Source of the DNA: Combretum micranthum
Taxonomy: Eukaryota > Streptophyta > Magnoliopsida > Myrtales > Combretaceae
Assembly: GCA_024138025.1 (NCBI GenBank)
Contig: JAMXBD010000366.1
Span: 310,001-374,000 of the forward strand
DNA length: 64,000 nt
Direction of reading: 5' to 3'
A program made the position numbers and the translations under genes. Positions 1-11,574 of the stretch are shown here, in pieces. Numbering within the stretch: the first letter of the stretch is position 1; each line of letters begins with the position of its first letter. Below the pieces are notes generated by a model. It ran no database searches. It worked only from the letters and a program-made list of their open reading frames with translations, and had not been told where the DNA came from.

Positions 1-3000
1 AGCCGCTAACATCTATAAATAAGAGGCTTCTTGATATGCATAAGGTAGGAATCCCCAAACAGTCAGTTCTAATAATAAGAACGCCAAACGCACGAATCCA
101 ATTCTTGAACCAAACAACAAGATAAACCCTAATCTCTTCTCCGGATATGATGCACCAGCAAGAGAATAGTTCTAGCATAGTCTTTGCTGATATTACGCAC
201 AACAAATTCCAATGACGTCACTCAACACAATCCAATGGATTGATAACAGTATAGAAAATTAGAGAGAAAAGACTCCAATTAGGTATTCAAATTACCAAAA
301 ATTGTCCAAGTTCTCATTACAAAGGGTACTTATAGTAGTTCCTTGAAGGAATATAAAATAAAAGATGAAATAACTAATAAAGTCACGTTTCTAGAAGAAA
401 AGCTGCTAGCCTTGCGATGAACGCCACCGATCTTGAATCGGCTTACGAGAAATAAAGTCGCGGCTTTCAATTCCTGCTTCAATTGCTTTGTTTGCTTCAT
501 TTTCTTAGTGTACAGACAAATGGATTTTATTGGTATTATACAAAAAAAAAAAAAAAAAAAAAGAATCAACTAAGTGAACTTTGTCTGGTTCCATGTTGTC
601 TAGTAAAACCCAAAATAGTTTATTAGAAATCAATAGGGTTTTGTAAAACATTTGGTTTTTGAAAATTATTTTTTACCTACATACCAAAATCGGAAAAATT
701 AAAAGTGAATTTAAAATCAATGAGTGGTTTGATTTCGATTCGGCCACTGGTTTGCGAAAAACAAAAAATTACTAATAAGTTCAATGGCTGCTACTTTAAA
801 ACTTTAAGGAGTTAAGAGTTTTTGAACTTTAGAAACTTTGAATGAAACGGGCCAAAAATGATAAGGTGACAAATGAACATGCCTATTTTTAGTTTTGATT
901 TTTGAAATTTTACAAATTTTAGTTTTTACGCAAAAATCTAAGGAAATTTGTATTAATGGCTAAAAAAAAAAAGATATTTTGTGTTTTTTCTTAATGAAAA
1001 AACACCTAGAAAGATTTTTTTTTTTTTTATTTATTTTTATAACCACTCCATAGGTGTTTACATATTTGTCAGCCTAAATTAGCTTCCCGTAATTCGTTTT
1101 AGCAATATAAAATTTTAGTGTGTTGATTGAGTTTAATCTATGAAGAGCTACAAAGTTTTAAGTGATTATCCATTTTGATTTTGTTTTATGAAAAATCTTA
1201 AAAAGATTCTAACTTTTCGATTCCATGGTTTTGAAAAAATTGTGTAAAAGGATCTAAATTTTAGAAAACTCTCATTTATTGGTTTTACTGATAATTTAGA
1301 AAATAACTACATGATACATAGGTTAGCAAAACAGTTTATATAAATACACACCCCTTAAGCGAGAAAACGCAAAAAGAGAGAGAGATATTTTATGACTACA
1401 TAAAACTCTATATACAATCATTTCATCACATAGGCCGTTTGATAACAAATTCAAATCAATCGAACATGTCGATCAATTTCTATCGCCATTTTTTAACTTT
1501 TAGCGAACATAGAATACGATATGAGTCTACTACACATAAGCATCACTTAATCAAACGGTTTATGTACGTGATTTTCTTCTTAAGTTCAACAATCATTCTA
1601 TCTATTCTAAAAAGTAAACCTAAACCTGAATTCATTTTTAATATGCTATGTAGAAGGTCTATATTCTAAAATTTCTAATTTTCATATATAATTTATACGT
1701 CCTAAATTTTTAAATTACTCATTTTAACAAATTTAATATATCTAACACATCATATTTATATTTTATCTAAAGTGTAGCAGATAGGGCAACTCTCAATATA
1801 TCAAATAAGGCATGAAAAATAAAATTCAAAGCATGACATACCAATCATGAAGACATATAATATATATATATATTATATAATATAATTAACTAATATGTAC
1901 GAGTGTAAATAAGGTACATATTGTACCTTTACTTATTCAATAATACATATATTATACAATTCATATAAAATTACGTATCGTATGATATCGTATTATGATA
2001 TTTTGCTATATATATGTGGTACTTTTTTCAGTATTTCTTTTTTATACATGTACATATACAAGTATTTACAATAAAATAACTAAAAAAAATATGCAAACAA
2101 TTAAATAAAGATGTGGTCAATCATAAAACCTAGGCTAAATAAAAGGAAAAGCATAGAGAATGAAACGAAGGATTAATCTTGGACGAAGATTAAGGGTCGG
2201 ACCTAGACTGAAGCGGGTCGGATCCGAATTGCACAAGGAAAGGAACGGGTCAGACTGGGAACGGGATGGATCTCTCTCTGTTCTCTCTCCCTGGTCGGTT
2301 TGGATTTGATATATTGGACAAGGAGATGAGGGGGGTAACGTTTAATATGTCGTCAGGTGGCGTGGGCTTGTTGTGGGGTGGTGGTTGTGCAGGCTATGTC
2401 AGATTAAGAGTGGTGGCTTGCGGTGGTTTCTGGTTTAGTGTTGTCGTGGGTTTGTGATACAACGAAAGGTTTGAAAATATCTCAGTACATTGATTGGCAC
2501 ATGAATGGCAGAATGTATCCTTCTATTGGTGTATTGATTCTACAAATACCTAAATAATAGGTTTTTAAAGTTTGAAATTAACACTGTAATTTGAAATATT
2601 TAAAAAAATTTAGAGCAAAGATGGCTCAAACCAATATATTGATAAAAAACTGATCATATTTTTTTGGCCTAAGAGATACATTTATATGTAAACTTGAAAA
2701 CTGGAAAAAATAAAACTTGAAAAATTGCTAAAAATAGAAAATTCTTAAAACTTTCACTCCTAAAAATAGAAAATTCATAAAACTTATAAACATAAAATAA
2801 ATAAAATGCATACGGCAAATGAAATGGATATGTTTACTAAAAGTTATAACATATTTTAAAGTTTTCTAAATTAAAAAAGAAGATGCAATTTTAAAGGCCT
2901 AAACGATGAAATTTGCAAAAAAAAACCAACATTAGTTATCGTCAAAGGGAAAAAGTTTTATTGTCCTAGCCATTGTGTCCCAACCATATCCCAAACAATA

Positions 3001-3259
3001 TCAACATGGCACATGTGCATTAATAACAGCTGTTTACTTTATTTTAAAAATAATTTTATTTTTTTAAATTTATTTAATAGGTATTAAATACCTATTGGCT
3101 GGGATATGATATTAACAACATTTTTAGAGCAGCAAATATTTTTCTCCATCAAAAGTAGTGCTTTTATTTGTTGGCTTCCTCTGCATTGAGTTAGAGATAT
3201 GAAATTACAGAATTGCCACTAATAACACTCTTTGCTCCATTTTCTCATGCGCTTATTTT
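1..3259. other. AT-rich intergenic DNA without a supportable gene
   Basis: No coding region can be defended here. Read on the minus strand, 1-350 has a TATA-like stretch (near 331-340) followed by a leader-like sequence, as the end of a copia LTR might, but no partner LTR is visible. Positions 2190-2460 form a locally GC-rich, G-heavy island whose open frame is glycine-rich and low in complexity; it resembles no family I know. The rest is poly(A/T)-rich, including an AT dinucleotide stretch near 1858-1885. Confidence 0.6.
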
Positions 3260-3797
3260 ATGATGAATGAGAGGATTCGACAGGAGAAGCAGAAGCAGTG
3301 TTACTTTACCTTTCAATCTCAGGTGCCCCGTGGGACCAAGGTTTGTAGTAATTAAATGCTAAACTTTACGAAACAATCTTGTTAAACATGCTGAGTTTGC
3401 CGAGATAATTTTATATTCATTTTAACTAAAATATTCCAATATGTAACTTATATATTTGTACATATTAATTTTCGATTTTGACAGTTATAGAAAAAAAAAT
3501 GTCAACAGGTGTCTTAGTTAATTTGCTGATGGACTAAATAAAATAAGCGAATAAATAATAAATAAGTGTTCTGAAATAGTCATTAACAGATCCAAATTTT
3601 TTTTCAACCATAATAGCATCATATTTCAATTGATACAATGTTTCAATGATCCTGAGACTGAGCTGAGATCATGCAATTTTATTTTGCAGAATGATAAGAA
3701 TTAGTCCATCGTACAAGCTGCTGTAAATAAAATTCAAGAACTAAAAAACAGAAGGAGAAGCTTGAAAGAAGAAATTGGAAGCTTCAATCCGGTCTAG
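3260..3797 (+). pseudogene. bHLH transcription factor relic, two exons
   Basis: Two exons together encode the end of a basic region and a helix-loop-helix. Exon 1 (3260-3340) reads MMNERIRQEKQKQ and continues to VPRGTK; it ends at a GT donor at 3341. After a 349-base intron with a clean TTTTGCAG acceptor (to 3689), exon 2 (3690-3797) reads NDKN, then an in-frame TAG, then SIVQAAVNKIQEL and a basic tail, with a stop at 3795-3797. The NERIRxEKxKQ, GTKNDKNSIV and IQEL pattern is that of plant bHLH factors, perhaps the bHLH92-like group; these bind E-box DNA as dimers in the nucleus. The splice phase is consistent across the intron. The early TAG in helix 2 and the lack of any N- or C-terminal extension mark it as a broken fragment. 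The bHLH call is fairly secure; the subgroup is a guess. Confidence 0.6.
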
Positions 3798-3847
3798 GAA
3801 TAATGGATGTAGAAGGAGATGGTGGAAGTAAAATAAGAAAAAGTTTC

Positions 3848-4133
3848 TGTTGGTTTTAAGGATAAAAAAAAAAAAAGAATATAGTAGAGGAAGAATGAAA
3901 CGATTATGCATTAAGTTTAAAAAAATAGAAGAGGATGTACGGAATGCAAAATGTTATATATTTATTTTTTAGCAAGCTTCCATTAGAAAGAAGTTGAAAC
4001 AGATAACTTAATGGCTGAGAATCAAGCCATGACTAGCAACACAAATTTAACAAAGTAGCACTTCTTAAAGACCAGGACAAACTGAAACAAAATAGAAACC
4101 TAAAACAACTATAGTCCTAAAAAGTAGCTAACA
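3848..4133 (-). repeat. 3' LTR of the Ty1/copia relic
   Basis: On the minus strand this stretch begins TGTTAGCTACTTTT just after a purine-rich tract (read from about 4145 to 4134, including GGGGAAG) and ends CCAACA at 3848. Positions 3848-3908 match 7931-7989 across the element, as expected for the inner ends of two LTRs. It is about 286 bp long. The outer part of the partner LTR does not align. Confidence 0.55.
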
Positions 4134-4470
4134 CTTCCCCATGCTTTAGGAGCTGCAAACTCCAAATCTCTGCCTAAGAAACTCGGACTTGTTTGCTGGC
4201 AAAGGCTTTGTGAAAATGTCTATGAGCTGATCTTCAAATCTTTAATAAATGAGGCTCACATCTCCTTCCTCTTGCACTTCTCTTAAAAAGAAAAACTTGA
4301 TCTTGAACTGCTTAGTTTTTCCATGAAAACTAGATTATGAGAGAGTGCAATTGCTACCTGATTGTCCACGAATACCTTTGTATCATTCAGTTGCTTCAAG
4401 TTTAAATCACATAACAACTTCCTTAGCCACAATGCTTAATTCTCTGCTACTATGGCAGCAACAAATTCAG
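4134..4470 (-). pseudogene. Ty1/copia RNase H C-terminus, fragment
   Basis: The minus-strand reading gives the last part of a copia polyprotein. In order it contains an EFVAA segment (family form EAEYVAA), LWLRKLLCDL, KVFVDNQVAIAL (family form CDN-SAI-L), VFHGKTKQ (family form HGRSKH) and EDQLIDIFTKPLP (family form EDQLADIFTKALP). In the family this domain removes the RNA strand during reverse transcription. Several stops interrupt it. Its start was cut away by a solo LTR at 4471; the segment continues at 7171, where the minus strand reads SSKKQEIVA, a stop, then STIEAE up to the insertion. Confidence in the family is high; the copy is dead. Confidence 0.8.
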
Positions 4471-7165
4471 TGTAAGGACCCGCTATCACTCCTATAATTA
4501 AAATAGGCGATAACAGTTTCCCAACCACATATAACCTGTAAGATTATATGTAAGGTTGTCTAAAAGAATTGTTTGAGGAATTGTTTATCTAATTCCACAT
4601 AGTTAATATAATAGAAATCATAATTTTTCAAAACTTTTAACAAAACACACTACGCTATTATCATATTTCACGAAGGAAATAAACTTAAGTCATACATAGC
4701 TAATTACATATATACATATACATATATTACATCCAAAGGCTTCTTACAAGCCTTAACAAAATTACACACATAAAATTCAACTAAAACCTTAAATACAACC
4801 ACAAGACTAACATAACTATTCTATTACAAAAATTGGATTCCACCAAGTCTAAGGTCATCTCTAGTCCTCCAAATCATCAAGGAAATCCTCAAAATCGATT
4901 CCATACCCCATACTCGTGTAAAAATCGTCGGACTCATCACCTGAAATGGTTAAAATATGAGGCAAAGGCCCAATACACAAGTAACGAATACAAATGCAAA
5001 GTGATTCATACGTGCTTAATCTAAATGCAAAATGCAACAACCATTATTCAATCTTTAGTTAGTTATTCATCATGGGAGTATTCAAACTCCTAGCAACAAG
5101 GATCTAGTATTATGTCCGCCTTCCTGAGTAGTCCCTACTGTTCATACAGACTAGGTAGCCCACCTTCCAGCATAGCTCGTAATACTAGTGGATCCTGAGT
5201 AATGCATCACGATGCTCAAGGGGTTGATATAAGTAGCTCGGATACTTATATCTTCCAAATAATTCTATCCAATAATGAGAAAGTACCCTGCCCCTATCTA
5301 AACAAGGTGCCACTCTCCGAACCAGATTCAACGGCATACAAGGACAATCAACACTCACCAATTAATAAAATTTTCTTAATTTAGAGTAACTTGATTTGAT
5401 GCTTACCTTAGTAAAGAAATAAACAAGTTACTACGTACGTGAGATAGCTCAGGAATTAATGGGGTTGGCTGAGCGATGATCTATCACTGTTCAAGACAAT
5501 ATTGAATTTCCCACTTAGTTTAAGCACTAATTAACTAGTTGCAAATATAATTAATCAAAGAAATTTAAATAAATTATTACAAGGTCATAATAAAGCATTT
5601 AAACATCCTATTATATCATAGAATACTTAACAAATATTTAATTGATCATATATCAAGCTTTAGAAAATTTTGAAGAAAGTTTTTGAAAATAAAAAGTGCA
5701 GGGGATACGTCGGCCTTCAACGCCGGCGACGTTGAACCGGTGCACAATGTACTAAAGTTCAATACTGACAGTATTCAAGGATACGCCGACAGCTTTTAGC
5801 CTACGGCAGTGGCTTTGAGCCGGTGTAAACTACAACTCCAAATTTCCAAAAATTACGCAGAGTTACACGGGGATTTGTCCACACCCGTGAATACCCCCAA
5901 CACCGGCAGCGTATCCACTTACGTCGACAGCTTTGGATCCTACGTCAGCGGCGTTAAACTTAGCGTTAAAAATTATGATTCTGTTCCCATTCCAGACCGC
6001 CTATAAGCCGGCGGCGTTGGAACCCAAATAGCCAGCGTACGTTTTGAAATATAAACACTGGCAAACATTTCTAGCGAAAGCCGGCAGCATTTCAAGTGGC
6101 TTTAAAAAAATTGGTTCTAATCACCTTCAACACCGTCTCTACGCTGGCAGCGTTGAAGTATCAGATGTCGGAGTACGTTCAAAATTAAACCTATATGAAA
6201 ATATTTTGTTTCCCTTGTTTTCTTTACAAACCTATTCACTTCAAAAATTCTCCAAACTTAATCTAAGCTTTCCAAAACTTGTTATATGTTCTAAACACCA
6301 TCCAAACAACATAAACTCTACTTCTAATCATCAAACACCCAACTACAACATTCAAACACCAATCACACTTCAATTCCACACTTCAAATACTCAATTTAAT
6401 TCCACCAATTATCAACACTCCTTACAACTTCCAAACACTTAACTAAGCTCATAATAGCATAATAGCAATGCAAAATCTAACATATATCAATACATAAATC
6501 AATCAACTCAATTGGCATCTATTAATCTCATTATAAGTTTTACATCCACTAACAAGAAAGAAAATAAAACAAAAAGGATTAGGCTTGCATTAACTTACAT
6601 GATTAAGCTTTGGCTTGGAGTGATGTTTGAATCCAAGGACTTGTGATTGATTTTGGCTTAAGGCTTAGGGTTTTGAGATGGAAGGAAGAAGGAAAGAAAA
6701 GAAAAGAAATTTCATATGAAATGAATAGGGCTGCCAAAAGAGTCCCTAATTAATCCAAATTGAAGTCAATACTAATCCAAAGTTTGACTTTAGGAGTATA
6801 TTTGACCTAGGGTTAATTTGATTAAATTTGGAATCCATTTGAGTTTAATTTGAGCTTAAAAAGTATGCTTTAACTTTGTAAAAATTTTGTCATCAATTCT
6901 CAAATAATTCATAAGTTATTTTATTAAATTCTAAACATAACACATGCATATTAATTTACAAAAGACACACATATTTATTACACTATGCACACATTAATAC
7001 ATATAATACAATAATATTAATTTCATTGTGCTACACACATACAAAATAACACATATTCAACACATGCACTAATTGTATTATTCATGCACATATATCTCAA
7101 TTCAAAATCATACATCATCTCAAGAATACATTAGAATATAAATTAGGAAATTTATGTCTATTTCA
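4471..7165 (-). mobile_element. Solo LTR of a Ty3/gypsy element, inserted in the copia relic
   Basis: The stretch starts TGTAAGGACC and ends TCTATTTCA on the plus strand, and is flanked by the 5-bp direct repeat TTCAG (4466-4470 and 7166-7170). Removing the LTR and one repeat restores the copia reading ...IEAEFVAA... on the minus strand. It is 2695 bp and has no internal region, so it is a solo LTR left by LTR-LTR recombination. It is a diverged relative of the LARD LTRs at 30148 and 35667: they share the terminal TGTAAgGACCCG, a CCCAACCACxTATAA block, a GGAGTATTCAAACTCC segment and a GGGGTTGATATAAGTAG segment. By analogy with the LARD, whose primer site fixes its direction, its transcription sense is minus. 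The open frames inside it (for example 5809-6442 plus) are chance products. Confidence 0.85.
5700..6175. repeat. GC-rich degenerate GCCGGCRGCGTTG motif cluster inside the solo LTR
   Basis: About nine copies of a degenerate GC-rich motif stand out from AT-rich surroundings, for example near 5718, 5784, 5896, 5921, 5945, 6005, 6030, 6080 and 6140. Forms include GCCGGCGACGTTG, ACCGGCAGCGTA, GCCGGCGGCGTTGG and GCTGGCAGCGTTG. Spacing is irregular, roughly 25 to 110 bases. Cores such as GCCGGC are self-complementary, so hairpins are possible. The LARD LTRs have a different GC motif cluster at the corresponding place. Confidence 0.6.
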
Positions 7166-7170
7166 TTCAG

Positions 7171-7875
7171 CCTCTATAGTAGATTATGCTACAATCTCTT
7201 GTTTCTTGGAACTGCATGATGTTTTGCAAATAAGGCCCCTTCAATGTTGACATCTTGGCTCATATGCCTTCTTTGCTTTTGTGCCCGTTGAGAATTAAGT
7301 AATTTCACCAAGGAAATTTTTGGTAGATCCTTGGTATTTTCCAAGGTTGTAACTGTCGTTTAATACCTCTCAGGTACTGTGACAAGGATCTTCTCTAAAA
7401 TCCTTGAATCATTAAATTCAGACCCAAGTAGTCGGACTTTGTTTGCAATTTCAAGAATTCTATCTGAATACTCATTGATTGTTTTAGATCCCTTCATTTT
7501 TTGCAAGTCAAAATCCATTATTAAATTTAAAACTCGATTTCTTCAGATCCTTTCATCTCCTACATATTCTTCCTTAAGATAATCCCATATAGATTTGGCT
7601 GTCTTATGGGACATTATTCTTGTTAAGATCGTTGACGATACCGCAACAAATAAGCATGCTTTGACCTTCAACTTCTTCATCTTCTTCTCCTTATGCGTTT
7701 TGATCAGTGCCATGGTGGGATTATTTGAAAGTGTAGGAACATCATAGTCTTCTTCCACTGCTTCCCAAAGATCTAAAGCATCCAAAGATGCCTCCATACA
7801 AACTACCAAAATCTGGTAATTTTCTTTGTTGAACACCAATAGAGCAATTGAGGAGAAATTGGCTTTGGCTTCCAT
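7171..7875 (-). pseudogene. Ty1/copia gag (UBN2-type) joined to RNase H by internal deletion
   Basis: The minus-strand frame starts with ATG at 7875 and runs open to 7543. It shows the hallmark order of plant copia gag: FNKENYQILVVCMEASLDAL (family form F-G-NY--W---M-A-L-AL), LWEAVEEDY, NPTMALIKTHKEKK, FTRIM-like LTRIMSHKTAK, IWDYLKEEYVGDERI. After a frameshift it continues as LQKMKGSKTINEYSDRI, VRLLG, SRILEKILVTVPERY, a stop, TTLENTKDL and RAQKQRR. At about 7205-7230 the gag frame runs straight into SSKKQE, which belongs to RNase H. The zinc knuckle, protease, integrase and most of the reverse transcriptase are therefore missing. In intact elements gag forms the particle shell. A non-autonomous or dead copy; family call is secure. 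Confidence 0.85.
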
Positions 7876-7916
7876 GATGTTTTCAAAAACTCACACATAA
7901 ATCCCGTAAGAAGAGG

Positions 7917-7928
7917 GCTCTGGTACTA
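7917..7928 (-). other. Degenerate tRNA-iMet primer binding site of the copia relic
   Basis: On the minus strand TAGTACCAGAGC lies two bases inside the 5' LTR end (…CCAACA at 7931). It differs at two positions from TGGTATCAGAGC, the complement of the initiator methionine tRNA 3' end used by most plant copia elements. Confidence 0.55.
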
Positions 7929-7930
7929 AT

Positions 7931-7989
7931 TGTTGGTTTAAAGGATTAAAAAAAAAAGAAAATAATAGAGGAAGAATGATACGATTATG
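7931..7989 (-). repeat. Remnant of the copia 5' LTR inner end
   Basis: It matches 3848-3908 with few differences (TGTTGGTTT, poly(A), then AGAGGAAGAATGA-ACGATTATG). Beyond 7989 the match stops. Instead 8000-8033 on the plus strand resembles the outer LTR start found on the minus strand at 4084-4128, suggesting that the outer half of this LTR has been inverted or replaced. Confidence 0.45.
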
Positions 7990-8159
7990 AAACAATTGCT
8001 TTTAGGACTGCAGTTGTTTTACGTTTCTAGAAAATTTTTTAGGCGATTGACTCAATTACATTGAAAAGCTATAGAGGTTTACCATGTGTATGACATGGTA
8101 AGTATAAAAAACAAACCTGACATTATAATTCCGTGAATGTATTACATGTTTGTAAACTT

Positions 8160-8415
8160 GATGCAAGAATAAAATCACAAGCAAAATTTTCACAAAATGG
8201 TTAGATATATATATATATATATATCATGAATAAATGTTCGCTGTCTTAAAATTTATGGCTCAAATAATCACGACATAATATTTAAACAAATTAAATAAAC
8301 TAATACAAGTATTGAACATCTTGGATACGTAGCCATCTTATATATCAAATAGTTGATAATATCATTCGGCTTGTTCTTCATGCATCATATGGTCTTTTTC
8401 CCTGTAAATTCGAAA
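8160..8415 (-). pseudogene. Diverged copy of the 3' end and 3' flank of a B3 gene
   Basis: This stretch aligns with 11260-11610 and 48940-49290, the 3' flank and last codons of the duplicated B3 genes. Shared blocks include ATATCACAAGCAAAATTTTCACAAAA-like sequence near 8170 and the TAGTTGATxATATxxxxCTxxTTCTTCATGCAT block near 8352-8390. The B3 coding part itself is not recognisable upstream (8415 onward). The rest of 7990-9068 shows nothing I can name. Confidence 0.45.
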
Positions 8416-9068
8416 GTGTGTGGATGTCAAGTCCTAATGACAATTACATTATAGCTGAACATGCAAATCTAGTCCATTAATCCATGAATCTGCTTGGGGT
8501 AAAGAAGAACATAAAGATAAAGATAAAAAGAAAAGCCATAAGTCTATTTGTCAAGTTTAAAAGCAAGAATTTGTCCCAATAACTTGAAGTTAAAATATGT
8601 TTATAATTTTATCTTTTGACAACTAAATTATTTAGAAGTACAGGGAAATATTTGTAGAAAAGTCAAAAGATGTCTAATAACCTTAACATACCAAATTGAA
8701 GAACTAAGTGTCTTTCCCTTCATATTTATCTCTAATTTAAAGAGAAAATTGAATATTAAAGTCCATATGAACATTATTGAGCATAGTTACAATCTAGCGC
8801 TTGTAGTAATTTGCATGACTATGCACATAAAGAATGTATGAATCTACAATTGGAGCCTTGTTGACATATTGAAATTTTATGAATAAATAAAAAATAATTC
8901 TAAATTTCTACCCATAATAAATGTTAACTATACCTAATTTTAAATAAAGTGTCAAGAGCAAGTAGTAGAATTGATTTCTATCATCTGGAATTGTATATAG
9001 CCTTTAAAACATACATGAGGTAGCAAACATCGTCATTATTCAACAACTTTCTAAAAACTTTGGTTCTA

Positions 9069-10861
9069 ATTATGTCATATATGTCAGATAAGAAATAATT
9101 TCAAAGAAAAGAAGATCTTAAACCATACACATTACACTCTATAATAAAGAATACTCCTATATAATGAAGAAAACATATGCATCAACTTTACATTGCAAAT
9201 CAATTTAAAAATAACATCAAACAATATTTGGAAATCTAGTGGAAAAGCAATTATGAAGTCCTTTTCTCCTCCCATTTTTTTATCATTAATTACCCTTTAC
9301 ATATCTCACCTATCTTTGAACTTAAAGAAACTTTTGAGGACTCGTCAGGGAAAACCAATCAACTATTTTTACACATATTAAGCGAAGGAAAAAAAAAAAA
9401 AAGAATAAGATATGGAAAGTTTTACAAATTACATATAATGACTACAGTTATAAATATCCTAATAATAGCTTCTTTTCAATACCTTAATAAATGTTGCATT
9501 ATAAAAGATTAATTAAAAGGATGGGAGATTGATGTGTCGGAAACACTTTTTTTTTTTTTTTTAAATACATAAGCATTAGATTTTCTATCCACCAAAAAAA
9601 AAAATTATAAACTTGGATAGCAAGTTCCAAATGTCATCAATAAAATTCGATTTTTTTTTTCAATAGCTTTATAATTTGGTAGCATCTCTCCCTGTCTTTA
9701 AAGTAAGAGGTACTGAGTTCAATTCCTTTCATTAGTGGTAAAAAAAATTTACACTTTTTTTTTTTGTACTTCCCATTTTCTTTGATGCTGGAACAAACTG
9801 TGGAGTATTTAGTCTCAATTATGACGAGTAGCGTTCCACGAAGGTTTAAAGAATATACATTAATTATGAAGTTGTTATTTGTAATCATAATTTAAATTTT
9901 TAAAAATCCTTTATGTAATTTTATTGTTTAAATATTGGATTAATCATACTAATCTACACAGACCCTTGGTTCACGTTAAAAACAGGTCATTTCAATTTCT
10001 ATCCTTCTATTTTTAGGATTGTAAAGTTTTTTTTTTTTTTTTTTTCCGTTTTTCATTTTCGGTTTTAGTTTGTAATTTCCTTTAATCAGATTAAACTGTG
10101 GACTTGACACCATTTTCATCGAAGACTTCCTTTTCACATTCTTTACCATTATAGTAGGGTGAAGAATTTTCAAATGTTATTTCATTTTCTTAAATAATTA
10201 ATAAACTTCATACTAAATCAATTGAAAAATGAACAGATAGTATTTAAGATATTAAATAGAACATAGGGAAAAAAAAAAAAAAAGAAGTTGGTAAATAATG
10301 TTAACAGGTACTACTGAGCATAAAAATCTAAGATGAGATTAATTAAAAAAAAAAAAAAAAAAACCATTGGTGGAGATCTTCATCATTATGACGGTATGAA
10401 AAAAATTACAACTAGAATAACAAAAGAAAAGATAATATTTGTCAAAGATAACTTGATGCTTCTTCATATCACAATATGATTTTCATGAAGTAGAAATTCA
10501 ATAAAAAATAAAGTAATGTTGATGTTAATACAAGTATATTTACTATATCAAAATGAGACTTGATTTGTCACATTACTAATTTAGAATGTATATTCATGAA
10601 TAAAATAATAGATAGATTTTTACACTATTATTTGTGCTTGATAATGGAAAATTTACTTATGTTTGAATTATACTTATCATCATCCTAAAATTATATAAGT
10701 TGCTAATTATTATTTATGCATTAGGCTTACTTCTCTAAGATTTCATTGGAGCCAATTAGAGGCAAAACTAATACATCAATAAGATAATATATATATATAT
10801 ATATATATGCCATAGTTGTTGGTAATAAATATTTAAAAATTATGACAAAACTAGACAATAA
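9069..10861. other. Non-coding part of copy A, with a possible SINE-like stretch
   Basis: No gene is visible. Positions 9661-9740 have a tRNA-promoter flavour: an A-box-like TTTGGTAGCATCTC and a B-box-like GAGTTCAATTCC. The matching copy-B stretch (47241-47315) is more decayed. Long poly(A/T) runs occur near 9548, 10027, 10269 and 10345. Confidence 0.4.
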
Positions 10862-11034
10862 TTAATTCTTCAACAATATTGAACTGCTGGACTTAATATT
10901 ACAGTAGCATAAATTTCGGTTTTCAGATAGGATACACCACATTTGTTCTCTCCTACAACCAAACACCGGAATGGAATGGCCCTGGGCATGAGTGAATCCA
11001 CAGCCAAAGGAAACGAGGGAGAAGGAATAGAGGC
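10862..11034 (-). other. Likely 3'-UTR exon of the copy-A B3 gene
   Basis: On the minus strand a polypyrimidine-rich CAATTTTTAG acceptor ends at 11035, followed by a stretch of more balanced composition conserved in copy B (48440-48614). A donor (AG|GTAAGT) is present about 45 bases after the B3 stop in both copies. The simplest reading is an intron in the 3' UTR. There is no transcript evidence. Confidence 0.35.
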
Positions 11035-11574
11035 CTAAAAATTGAAAAGTCCATATATAATTAAAACATATTAACATAACTTATTAATATAATTTGCATT
11101 ATCCAGATTCAATATGAGTGGAAGGTATTAAACTTTATTATGGAAAAAATTTAATTTCATCAAATTTTTTTTAATTTCCTCGTTAATGTTGTACAAGATG
11201 GGTACAACACAGTAAACATTACAAACAAACATGACAATCCGATTCGATGAACATATTATATGCATAAACACAATATAAAAAATAATATCACAAGTAAAAT
11301 TTTCACAAAACTATTATATATAATATTTATAAATGAACTTCTATTGGCTCACAATTCATGTTTTAATTGTGTCTCGACCAATCACAATATAATACTTAAG
11401 CAAATTGAAAAGAATAACTCAAAAAATATAATGGAATATAAATTTCTAACCAAATTCTTCAAATAATCCTTGGAAAGCCAATAAAAAATCTATAAAATAC
11501 AGTTTGGGAATATAGGTACTCCTAGACTTACCTAGAACATATAATATAGTTGATGATATAGCTCTCCTTGTTCT

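Noticed and set aside
2266..2457. Glycine-rich frame in a GC-rich island
   Set aside because: Low-complexity composition, no homologous motif, no splice partner.
5809..6442. Two plus-strand frames inside the solo LTR
   Set aside because: They cross the GC motif cluster and an AT-rich tail inside a non-coding LTR.
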